Assembly (NCBI GenBank): GCA_963082875.1
Contig: OY720099.1
Span: 17,589,066 to 17,653,065 of the forward strand
Source: Corella eumyota
Taxonomy: Eukaryota > Chordata > Ascidiacea > Phlebobranchia > Corellidae
Length of the DNA: 64,000 nt
Reading direction: 5' to 3'
The notes below the pieces were generated by a model. It made no database searches, was not told the DNA's origin, and worked only from the letters and a program-made list of their open reading frames with translations. The translations under genes and the position numbers were made by a program. How positions within the stretch are numbered: position 1 is the first letter of the stretch; every line of letters begins with the position of its first letter. Shown one piece after another: positions 1-11,189 of this stretch.

Positions 1-2235
1 TTTGTATCTTGTTTGGCTGTGGATTTTTACTTTTTTGAATCTCAACAGCTCACTACACTGTGGTACCTTTAAATTCTTGATAACTTAATTGTTAACGGCG
101 ACTTTTACTATGTTTTTGTAGTGATTATTTTTTTATACAGTTTGTTATTGGAAAGTTTTTTTGTTTTCTATTTTTTGTATCAAGCATTAACCCCCCCTCT
201 CATTTTCTTTTATCTTTATATTTAGATAATATTTCATTTTTACCCATAATTTTTTATTTATAAATATTTGTATTAATTGCCATTATTTATTACATATATC
301 CACAAAAAAAACTAAAAAAAAATCTGCCGGGATTAGTACTCGAAAATTACCTAAAAATTTATATATTATTCACAATGCGTGAAATTTAATTCGAAACTTT
401 TAAAGAGCTATTTTACATTTAGTGTTGTCATCGGCCTTATGCAATTTATCGGGTTGTTATTATTTTTTTGGATTATTTTTTGTTTGCACATTTAGTACAA
501 AGTTAAATTGTATGCATAATTTCCTTCGTAATTCACTTTTGTCATATTTTTTCGGACTTGTAAAAAAAATTGTAGAGAATCTACTGCCCGTAGTAATAAG
601 CCATTCTCATATCGTGCAATTTTAGATTTTTCATTCAGTAGTTTTGGACACAGGCTTTATAGCGATTGCTTTACTCTTTTTATATCCCTTTTTTGCTTGC
701 GATTTTTTTAAATGCAAAATTCATTAAATTGCTTTACTACTTTTTGTACTAAAATTATATATTATATATAGATCATTATTTTTTAGCTTTGTCTTGTTTA
801 TTTTTTGCTACGAAAATATTCTTGTTTTTTAGAAATTTTTTAAATTAAAAAAAAAATATTTTGTTTGTGTGAAAATTTTGCATGCTGTTCCGTAATTTTA
901 TGTTTAATGTTTCGAATGTTCGAGTCACCATGACAACGTTTTGTTTTTTAACATAATAATCATTTTCCAATAATGTCTAAATTTTAAACCTATGTAAAAC
1001 TGGTTTAAAAATTTGAATAAAAATCCAATAATTGGTTTAACCCCTCCAAAAAAAAAATCCTGACACTTGTGACATAATAGAAAAAAAAAATGACTGATTT
1101 TGCATGTTCTCTATTTGTGTTTTTGTGCAATAATATTTTTTACTTATTTATTCATAAAAGGCTGATTAATTATGTAACATATTCTTATATAAATCTTATT
1201 TTTGGCACTTAACCCTTTCATAAAAACTGGCCCTGTTTGATGCATAATTGCATGAACACTTAGTGTTTAGTGCTGAATTTTGGCCTGCAAGGGTTATTTA
1301 TACAACTGTGTGCCTGATTAGAAAATCTTTTTTTATTTTTCGATATTCTTATACTTATATTCTTTTATTACTTTGGGTAATTCATTTTTTTAAAAGTTTA
1401 TTTTTTAGTTATTAAGGTTTTTGTAAATCATGTTTTCTCTTTTTTGGTGATTTTCTGCATAATATTACCCAAGGACTAACCTAATAGCATGTCTTGTATA
1501 AATTGACAAATATTCACTAAACTTGCTTTTTGTATTCGGGTCACTTTGTTAATACAATATAAAGCCACAATAAGAACGGACTTGGATGTTGTACTCAATT
1601 AATTTTAAGTTCTTAATTTCCTAGTTGGTGACTTACTAATATTACAAAGTTGAAGTGATAGGCCAACATTATATAGGCGTAGGTAGAAATTTAGATGGCA
1701 GGGGTATAAAAGAACATACCACTATGCCAAAATCGCCCTGTTTATTAATAGATTATATTATATTCGCAAAGGTCTAAATAACATTAAAGAAAAATCATTT
1801 TGAAGAAAAGTTTAGTAGAACAATAGTTACAACACTTTTTTCAATTTGTCGCAGTATAGGCAGGCGGTCATCGATTGACCTATATGCTATAGGCCATATA
1901 GACTATTGTTCACAAATAAAATGTAAAAAAACATTTTTAGATTTTAAATTTATCTATTTTAAAGCAACCTTATTGCTCCAATAAGCACATTTTTAAAAAA
2001 ATAAGGTAAATCTATTTATATATATATATATATTTGAAGTTATGACCAAAAATATAAGATGGTCTAACTTAAATTTTTGATAAAAAATTTCTAAAAAAAA
2101 CTTAATATTAAAAAATTAAAGGCAATTTTTGTATATGCATGTTGTCAAATTCTGTGCTCAAGTATTATGTAAATAATGGATGCTGTTTTGTTACAGAAAC
2201 TATAAAGAACGAGTCTGGGAATCAATGCATCAATT
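1..2235. other. AT-rich stretch without a recognisable gene
   Basis: Very T-rich on the plus strand, with homopolymer runs and only short open frames that resemble no family I know. It could be the 3' UTR or downstream flank of a gene lying left of the window, but no exon or polyadenylation context decides this. Confidence 0.5.
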
Positions 2236-2239
2236 TACA

Positions 2240-5200
2240 AAAAAAAAATTTTATTTTTTTAAAAAAAATTTGTATGCAATCTCATTGGCCAAAAATATCA
2301 CGTGACCTAATTAAACCCAAAATAAAAATTATCTCAAACTTTTTTTCTACTCAAAATTTTTGCAAAATGTTTTATCTTGAATGTTAGTTAGGCCAATGCG
2401 CGCCTAATTAAATATAAAATTTCAGATTTTGAGATTTCATAAATTTTTAATAAAAGTTTCATAACTTTTATGAATATTAATATTTTTAAAAAATATTTTG
2501 TAAACACAGTAATTGGACCAGTGCGGTTCTAACACACCAATTATTTTTCGATTTAAAATTTTTTATTTTTTTTTTTAAATTTGTATGCAATATCATTGGC
2601 CAAAAATATCACGTGACCTAATGAAAACCAAAATAAAAATTACCTCAAACTTTTGTTTTACTGAAAATTTTCGCGAAAAGTTTTATCTTGAATGTTAGTT
2701 AGGCCAAAGTGCGTCTAATAAAATACAAAATTTTAGGTTTTGAGATTTCATAAATTTTTAATAAAAGTTTCATAACTTTTATGAATATTAATATTTTTGA
2801 AAAATATTTTGTAAACACAGTAATTGGACCTGTGCGGTTCTAACACAACAATTATTTTTCGATTTAAAATTTTTTATTTTTTTAAAATAATTGTATGCAA
2901 TATCATTGGCCAAAAATATCACGTGACCTAATGAAAACCAAAATAAAAATTACCTCAAACTTTTGTTTTACTGAAAATTTTCGCGAAATGTTTTATCTTG
3001 AATGTTAGTTAGGCCAATGCGCGTGTAATAAAATACAAAATTTTAGGTTTTGAGATTTCATAAATTTTTAATAAAAGTTTCATAACTTTTATGAATATTA
3101 ATATTTTCGAAAAATATTTTGTAAACACGGTAATTGGACCTGTGCGGTTCTAACACAATAATTATTTTTCGATTTAAAATTTTTAATTTTTTTTAAAAAA
3201 ATTTGTATGCAATATCATTGGCCAAAAATATCACGTGACCTAATTAAACCCAAAATAAAAATTACCTCAAACTTTTGTTTTACTGAAAATTTTCGCGAAA
3301 TGTTTTATCTTGAATGTTAGTTAGGCCAATGTGCGTCTAATAAAATACAAAATTTAAGGTTTAGAGATTTCATAAATTTTTAATGAAAGTTTCATAACTT
3401 TTATGAATATTAATATTTTTGAAAAATATTTTGTAAACACGGTAATTGGACCTGTGCGGTTCTAACACAACAATTATTTTTCGATTTAAAATTTTTTATT
3501 TTTTTAAAAAATTTGTATGCAAAATATCATTGGCCAAAAATATCACGTGACCTAATGAAAACCAAAATAAAAATTACCTCAAACTTTTGTTTTACTGAAA
3601 ATTTTCGCGAAATGTTTTATCTTGAATGTTAGTTAGGCTAATGCGCGTCTGATAAAATACAAAATTTTAGGTTTTGAGATTTCATAAATTTTTAATAAAA
3701 GTTTCATAACTTTTATTAATATTAATTTTTTTGAAAAATATTTTGTAAACACGGTAATTGGACCTGTGCGGTTCTAACACAACAATTATTTTTCGATTTA
3801 AAATTTTTAATTTTTTTTTAAAAAATTTGTATGCAATATCATTGGCCAAAAATATCACGTGACCTAATTAAACCCAAAATAAAAATTACCTCAAACTTTT
3901 GTTTTACTGAAAATTTTCGCAAAATGTTTTATCTTGAATGTTAGTTAGGCCAATGCGCGTCTAATAAAATACAAAATTTTAGGTTTTGAGATTTCATAAA
4001 TTTTTAATAAAAGTAGCATAACTTTTATGAATATTAATATTTTCAAAAAATATTATGTAAACACGGTAATCGGACCTGTGCGGTTCTAACACAACAATTA
4101 TTTTTCGATTTAAAATTTTAAATTTTTTTTTAAAAAATTTGTATGCAATACCATTGGCCAAAAATATCACGTGACCTAATTAAACCCAAAATAAAAATTA
4201 CCTCAAACTTTTGTTTTACTGAAAATTTTCGCGAAATGTTTTATCTTGAATGTTAGTTAGGCCAATGCGCGTCTAATAAAATACAAAATTTTAGGTTTTG
4301 AGATTTCATAAATTTTTAATAAAAGTAGCATAACTTTTATGAATATTAATATTTTCAAAAAATATTATGTAAACACGGTAATCGGACCTGTGCGGTTCTA
4401 ACACAACAATTATTTTTCGATTTAAAATTTTAAATTTTTTTTTAAAAAATTTGTATGCAATACCATTGGCCAAAAATATCACGTGACCTAATTAAACCCA
4501 AAATAAAAATTACCTCAAACTTTTGTTTTACTGAAAATTTTCGCGAAATGTTTTATCTTGAATGTTAGTTAGGCCAATGCGCGTCTAATAAAATACAAAA
4601 TTTTAGGTTTTGAGATTTCATAAATTTTTAATAAAAGTTTCATAATTCTTATGAATATTAATATTTTCGAAAAATATTTTGTAAACAAGGTAATTGGACC
4701 TGTGCGGTTCTAACACAACAATTATTTTTCGATTTAAAATTTTTAATTTTTTTTCAAAAAATTTGTATGCAATCTCATTGGCCAAAAATATCACGTGACC
4801 TAATGAAACCCAAAATAAAAATTACCTCAAACTTTTGTTTTACTCAAAATTTTCGCGAAATGTTTTATCTTGAATGTTAGTTAGGCCAATGTGCGTCTAA
4901 TAAAATACAAAATTTTAGGTTTTGAGATTTCATAAATTTTTAATAAAAGTTTCATAACATTTATGAATATTAATATTTTCGAAAAATATTTTGTAAACAC
5001 GGTAATTGGACCTGTGCGATTCTAACACAACAATTATTTTTCGATTTAAAATTTTTTATTTTTTTTTTTTAAATTTGTATGCAATATCATTGGCAAAAAA
5101 TATCACGTGACCTAATTAAACCCAAAACAAAAATTACCTCAAACTTTTGTTTTACTGAAAATTTTCGCGAAATGTTTTATTTTGAATGTTAGTTAGGCCA

Positions 5201-5582
5201 ATGCGCGTGTAATAAAATACAAAATTTTAGGTTTTGAGATTTTATAAATTTTTAATAAAAGTTTCATAACTTTTATGAATATTAATATTTTCGAAAAATA
5301 TTTTGTAAACACGGTAATTGGACCTGTGCGGTTCTAACACAACAATTATTTTTCGATTTAAAAAGTTTTATTTTTTTTTTTAAATTTGTAGGCAATATCA
5401 TTGGCCAAAAATATCACGTGACCTAATTAAACCCAAAATAAAAATTACCTCAAACTTTTGTTTTACTGAAAATTTTCGCGAAATGTTTTATCTTGAATGT
5501 TGGTTAGGCCAATGCGCGTCTAATAAAATACAAAATTTTAGGTTTTGAGATTTCATAAATTTTTAATAAAAGTTTTATAACT
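2240..5582. repeat. Satellite array, about 311-bp unit, 11 copies
   Basis: The phrase TGTATGCAAT recurs (with small variants) at 2271, 2582, 2892, 3204, 3514, 3828, 4140, 4452, 4764, 5076 and 5387, giving spacings of 310-314 bp. Every unit carries the same blocks: an inverted CCAAT box (ATTGGCC), a palindromic E-box TCACGTGA about 10 bp later (one copy has a change in the CCAAT part), a second CCAAT followed by GCGCG or GTGCG, a hairpin with arms ATAAAAGTT and AACTTTTAT around a 4-nt loop, and the phrase CTGTGCGGTTCTAACACA. The units starting at 4140 and 4452 share private variants such as AAAGTAGCAT, a sign of local homogenisation. An open frame at 2139-2387 runs into the first unit and is not a gene. 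Confidence 0.95.
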
Positions 5583-6293
5583 TTTTAATTACCAATAAAA
5601 AACACTACCTAACTGTCACACAATCTATCTATTAAAAATTTTATAACTGAATAACACTTTAGATTTACGCGGTAAAAACTCCCATTGTTATTTAAAAGCA
5701 TATATTGTAATTTTTGTGTTACGGAACAGAGATTACTGTTACGCAACAGAGAATACCAACAGCCAATCACGTACGATATTTTGGTCAGGTTGATTAAGTC
5801 AGACTCGTTTTAAACTTTTAAAATAAAAACTAAATCCGGGGTTTTCCCTGCGGAGTTGTCAATTAAATTTAGATCATGTTTAACTGTCCATTCTGAGTTA
5901 ACAAATTAAAAATAATTAATTACCGTTATTTTTGGAAATTTTTTTTTAAAACATAAAGACAACCCTCAAATCTTAATAAAACAAGCAATTACTTACTAGT
6001 AGTAATTAAATTTTTAAAATAAAAGGATTGTAACATAATCTGATAATAAACAACATACCAAAATTTTAGAACTTGTTATTCACAAACAAAAGTTAACCCA
6101 ATTTAAAATTCAGTAAGTTTACATAAATACATTGACAATCACAATATGTTTTAAAACCGAAGATTCAATTGATAATAATTAGTATAAATTTATTTTTAAG
6201 TTTCTACCACTTCAGTGAATTTGTTAACTTCTTTAACTATACAACAATGCAAAATAAATAAAATTTAAATAAAAAAAGGTAAAAAAACTTTTG
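5583..6293. other. Spacer between satellite and ISCA1 3' end
   Basis: AT-rich, no coding signal. The right part should hold the 3' UTR of the minus-strand ISCA1 gene. The phrase CAGACTCGTT at 5800 is the reverse complement of AACGAGTCTG near 2207 on the other side of the array. Confidence 0.5.
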
Positions 6294-7603
6294 TCAAATA
6301 TTAAAGCTTTCGCCACAGCCACATGTCCCTTTAATGTTTGGATTATTAAAAATAAATTCGCTTCCTAGTTTATCCTCGACGAAATCCATTTCAGTGCCGA
6401 GTAAAGTCATTTGTGCCTTTGAGTCAATAAAAATTTTAACACCTAAAAAGAAAAAAACATTTAACTTTAATGGTTCGATATTTTATTTAACCTATTTAAA
6501 CATAATCCTATTAGCACATTACTATTACATTGTAATCAATAGCATGCCCAATGAATGGAATTTTATTTGTTATGATATGATGCCAACTCTTAACTCATAT
6601 TTGCATGTGATATATTAACCTGCACACCACAAATGGCAATTTTATTTATTTTGTGGGTCTATAAATTGGACTGCCCACCAAGCTCCATTATATAAAGATG
6701 TATATAAATTATAAATATATTTTGAATTAATTACAAACCTTTAAAAAACATCAAAAAGTCATACAATATGCTTGTAATTTTTATCTATTAAATCAAAAAT
6801 ATATTATTTTTTTGTTTAGCTTACCATCTTGTAAAACCTCTTCATCAAATTTTGCTTTTTTATCGGTGAAGTCAAGTGTATAGGACATGCCATTACAGCC
6901 TCTTTGCTTTACACCCACTTTAAGTGCTATCTATTTAAAATTTCAGAAAAAGTTAAAATATTCGTTTTAGCAAAAAAATAAAAATGGTGAAAATTGTAAC
7001 TTCATTTATTTCACACTCAGTTAAATAACCGGCTAACTTTTATAACAAAAAAAATTTTAAAACCAAAAGTTTAAAAAATTTATATATTCATTAATAACAA
7101 GATGCTTTGTCTATAAATACACCTTGAAAGTGTGAACAGTAACTTCTGTTAAGTCTTAAGACCAATCAACAGGTTATTACATAAAAAATATAAATGTTAA
7201 TGTATTTTATAAAAATAACATATATACACTAAGTAATTTAAATTAATAAAAGCAAACTATCGTGTTTTTTAAAAGCAAAAAGAATTAAAAATGTCACGTT
7301 AACAATTTTTTTTTTCTTACATTTTCTGGTTTGTCTCTTTTTAATTCCTTAATTCGATTTATTGCAGATTGGGTCTAAACCAAATTCATTTTTATAGTTA
7401 ATAACTGCAATTTTACAACAACTAAGGTTACATTCATACATTGGATTAAGAAATAAAAAGCTAAAAATAAACGTATTTATTTTTATGATATTTACCAGAA
7501 CCAGAGCTTGTTTAGTTGGAATTATTCTTCTACCTTTAACTGCTCTTACAGAAGCTCCAATATTCCGTGACTGCATAAATATTATCCATGTTGAACGAAG
7601 CAT
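6294..7603 (-). CDS. ISCA1: Iron-sulfur cluster assembly protein ISCA1
   Basis: An A-type Fe-S scaffold or carrier that acts late in mitochondrial [4Fe-4S] cluster assembly. Four exons on the minus strand: 7496-7603, 7321-7374, 6825-6930 and 6294-6442, joined in frame by GT-AG introns to give 138 residues (human protein 129). The three conserved cysteines of the family are present: Cys in QRGCNG (exon 3) and the C-terminal CGCGESFNI (exon 4). The N-terminal 20-30 residues are basic and poor in acidic residues, as expected of a mitochondrial presequence. The first in-frame Met (7603) was taken as start; a second Met ten codons later is possible. The middle part reads TQSAINRIKELK, the usual ISCA1 helix. 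Intron 3 holds a short dispersed repeat (6620-6710). It is transcribed divergently from the fucosyltransferase gene. Confidence 0.95.
6620..6710. repeat. Short dispersed repeat, copy A
   Basis: About 90 bp with the phrases CACCACAAATGGCA, TCTATAAATT and CCACCAAGCTCC. It matches segments at 42978-43075 and 47686-47778, so this is a small interspersed family, possibly a MITE remnant. Ends are not resolved. Confidence 0.6.
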
Positions 7604-8037
7604 GTGTCAAAGTTTTAGTTTTCCTGTTTCGTTGTAAAATCTCTTAACTTTCAGATTGTTTTTGTTAAAATAAAAACAATGCGCAAAGAAGGTAACTTTA
7701 TGTGCATCTTGGGTTTTTTTCATTACATTCTTTGTTGTAAACAACTTATCCTTAATATACCAAACGAATTATATCAAAAATTATTTTAAATTTAATTAAC
7801 TTTTTTGATCAAAAATGTATAATAAAAAAATGTTTTATTTTTATTTTTTATCTTATGCAACGCATTTTGTTATTCATAGTACATCGCGCCACTCCAAAAA
7901 ATTTACGATTTAATTCCTTTTTATAAAAATTTAATACCCCCTAAATAAATATAATGCATTTAAAAACTTTGTCATATATTCAATGGGCCTTCTTTTACAT
8001 TTTATAGGGACGGTTTGTAAAAGCTCACAAAGAAAAT
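7604..8037. promoter_or_regulatory. Divergent intergenic region ISCA1 / fucosyltransferase
   Basis: A 434-bp gap between two divergent start codons must hold both 5' UTRs and both promoters. No TATA box in a convincing position was seen. The sequence is uniformly AT-rich. Confidence 0.45.
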
Positions 8038-10662
8038 ATGTACAACTTTAGACAGATTTTTGCTCAACGTTTGAATTCTGAATTAATTAAATTAATGCTG
8101 TTGCGTCTGTTGCAATTTTTGATGAAATTTAAATTTTACTTACCTAAAATTCTTGTTTGGGTGGTTTACAATTGGGATTATGTGCTGATTTTAGTGTTGG
8201 TTCGTTCCCTTTTGCCGTATATGTTCTACACTTACCATATTCAACCATACTTGGCAGAGAAATGGTGGGACTGGCCAAGATACAATGACTGGCAAATTGA
8301 AGGACAAGTTCCAATATACGAGGATAATGCTGATTTAAGGAATTTCTACGAATTGCGAAATTTGGAAAAACATGAAATTCTAAGGCCAAACGCAAGTTAT
8401 ACAAATCAGGTATAAAACTTATAAACAAAATTCTAAACAAAAAATTTTGTACCTGTTTTATGTTTTTTTTTAAACTTTTTTACACGCTTTGATGTTTTTT
8501 TTTATAAGTTTTCACAAACATTAAAATCACAAGTTATTTATGTTATAGAAAGAAAAGTTGATCTTGTTTAACGAAGTTCCTTACAATGAGACAATTATTT
8601 ACGGACAGGAAAATGCACAATGTGGAGGAAAATGTACAATTCTTTACAACGAAAGTTTACGAGAATTTGCTGATGTTATTGTTTACCAGGAGGGATTTAT
8701 AAATATTAACGAAACCAGGTAAGTAAATGAAAAACAAAAATTTTGCATGTGGTTAGATATTTGCATATTTACAACTTAATAGGTTTTTAATTACCCTTTG
8801 GTTTGATGTTTAGTATGTAAATGCTTCCATTTACAGCTAGTTAAATTAGTATGTAAATGATTTTTATGGTTTTATTCTAGTATGTAAATGCTTTCATTAT
8901 CAGCTACTCTATCAATCGAAACTTACAAGGCACTTAATGCTAGTAAAAACGTTATTTGCCTTTTTAGCTTTTTAATTACTTGCCTATTGAATAACAAGTT
9001 TTACAAGCAGTCCACCTAAATCAATAAATAGTTAAATAGTAGTAACCAGAATTCACATTACAAACATTTATCTAAGCTAATAAAACGCCATTGTTAAGTA
9101 AAGTACAAAAATAGTTTTTTTCATAATTTTTGTAACCTTGTGTTGTAGGCCACCGAACCAACTGTATGCATGGTTGAACTTGGAAAGCCCTTCAGGTTTA
9201 CTTAGAACCAGAGAATGGAGTTTTCTTGAATATAATCAAACTTTTAACCTCACTATGACTTACAGGTATTAGGCTAAAGCCAAAAAATTAATTACCGCGC
9301 TTTAAACCATCACCACATATTAATCAGACTTCGCATAACAATTTTTAGCATGAATTCTCCTTATGAGCGATTAATCCCTTAATTAATTAATCTACAGGCG
9401 GGATTCCGATATATATTTTCCGTACTTTGACTTTAACGAAATTAAAGAGGAAATTAGGAAAGCAAATCCACCTCTAAGCAATAATTTCGCGGCAAACAAG
9501 CTTAAATTGTCGGCTTGGGTATCGAGCAATTCTATCGCTACTAAAGGTAAAACCGTTTTTTTTTAGACTAGCTTACTTTAGCAAACATATTCCCTTATAA
9601 TTGGGCAGCATGGACAGCACAAAATTCTATAATGCCATCATTAGTAAACCAAAGGCTGTACCTTTGGTTTTGTTGAATTTTTATGAATGATGCATTTAAT
9701 AACAAATGATGATTACATTAGGTGCACCACAAAGAATTCGTATGATGTTGCAATTGATTTCAAATGGCTTGAAAGTGGATATTTACGGAAGAGCATTTTT
9801 AAACCAACTGCCAGGGACTTGGTTAGATGTCCCCGAGCATCTTTCAATTTACAAGTTCTACTTTGCGATGGAAAACTCACTGCACTGTCGGGATTATATT
9901 ACCGAAAAAACGTGGTGGAATTCCTTACGTGCCGGGGTCGTTCCGGTGATTTGGGGTCCGACTAGGGAAGACGTAAAAGATGCACTTCCGCCTGGATCTT
10001 ATATCTTCATCGAGGACTTTTCAACACCACGTGACCTCGTAGCGTACCTAGAATACTTAGATAATAATGAGGATAAATATTTGGCCTATTTTGCTTGGCG
10101 AAATATAATTAATTACCCCCGACCAAGTGCAGCGCCTGAAATGAAATTTTGCCAGCTGTGTAGGTTGCTACACGACGACGACCAGTTCAAGATAGAAAAT
10201 GGTTATAGACCACAGCGGGTTTTGGAAAATTTACAAGAATGGTGGTACATCAAGGAAACAAGAACCTGCTTGCAACCTTACACACACACAGAAATGACTT
10301 TTGGATTTTACTACATTACGCTCTTAGATTACGAATTGAAATTTGGGTTTATACGATTTTATTATTCCTATTGCACAGTTTTGTGCATTTTCATGACCCT
10401 TATTCATTTAGTTAAGGTAAAGTTTTTGGGCAATGTTACGTCGGTAGTACTAAAAAGAATTGTTCGTTATGCCAAAAACCTAAAATATTTGCTACTTAAA
10501 AATAAACATTTTAAAAACTTGATAGCGCATCCAATATGGGCTAAAACAACAAGTTTGGTAAATCATTATTGGTTTACACATTGTTACGGAAAAATTATCA
10601 ACCAAAAATGCAAGTTGGAAAATTTAAACTTTTATCAATGCGCGAAAAACCAGAATAAATAA
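8038..10662 (+). CDS. GT10 alpha-1,3-fucosyltransferase with C-terminal hydrophobic segment
   Basis: A GDP-fucose:N-acetylglucosaminide fucosyltransferase of family GT10, expected in the Golgi lumen. Five exons: 8038-8409, 8549-8718, 9149-9265, 9398-9546 and 9722-10662, in frame, 582 residues. Residues about 40-68 form a type II signal anchor. The family signature is at about residues 315-336: FAMENS, then DYITEK, then TWWNSL, followed by GVVPVIWG. Several N-x-S/T sites lie in the lumenal part. Unusual: the protein is longer than typical animal GT10 enzymes (about 360-450 residues). It continues about 100 residues past the conserved Cys-rich end (CQLCRLL) with a hydrophobic stretch at about 477-504 (FYYSYCTVLCIFMTLIHLV), which looks like a second membrane segment. 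Acceptor specificity cannot be read from sequence. ATG 8038 precedes the anchor and opens the exon frame. Confidence 0.9.
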
Positions 10663-11189
10663 AAATAATTTAAAGCAAAATCAAAAAATCTTTACCTAAT
10701 TTATGAATGATTCTAACTTTACAAAATTATCTGAAATAGACTTTCCAGTGAAATATTTAATTTGTTTTTTTCATACATCTACATAAAAATTACAAAATAA
10801 TGTTCTGTTAGAGGTACACTATAAATGCCTAATATTGAGTATAATGTTGATTCTTACACAATTTATCTTATTACTTACCGTAACCATTCAATAAACCTGT
10901 TTAAAAATCATTCTGGTAAGTAGGAAAAAAGCAGCACTTCGATTAAAAAATGGTACTAAATGTTATTAAAATGTGTTATTGTTTTAAATTAACAGTGTTT
11001 ATACCATAGTAAAAAAAAAATTAAGACAATTACTTTAACACTACTGTTTAATAAACATGGGCTGTAAAAAAGGTAAATTTTGTGTTAAAATTCAAAAAAA
11101 GGTTTAAAATAGTTAAAGATAATTTCATTTTATTATTTAAAAATGTAAAAATTGTTGATACATTGTTTTGTTTATTTAAATTTTCCAAA
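10663..11189. other. Convergent spacer between fucosyltransferase and AGBL4
   Basis: AT-rich, no coding signal. It holds the two facing 3' UTRs. AATAAA-type motifs overlap the fucosyltransferase stop codon region. Confidence 0.5.

Noticed and set aside
2139-2387. Open frame of 82 codons at the left edge of the satellite
   Set aside because: It runs into the first satellite unit, has low-complexity Lys/Ile/Phe content and no counterpart in the other units.
8144-8440. 98-residue minus-strand frame
   Set aside because: Exact antisense of fucosyltransferase exon 1.
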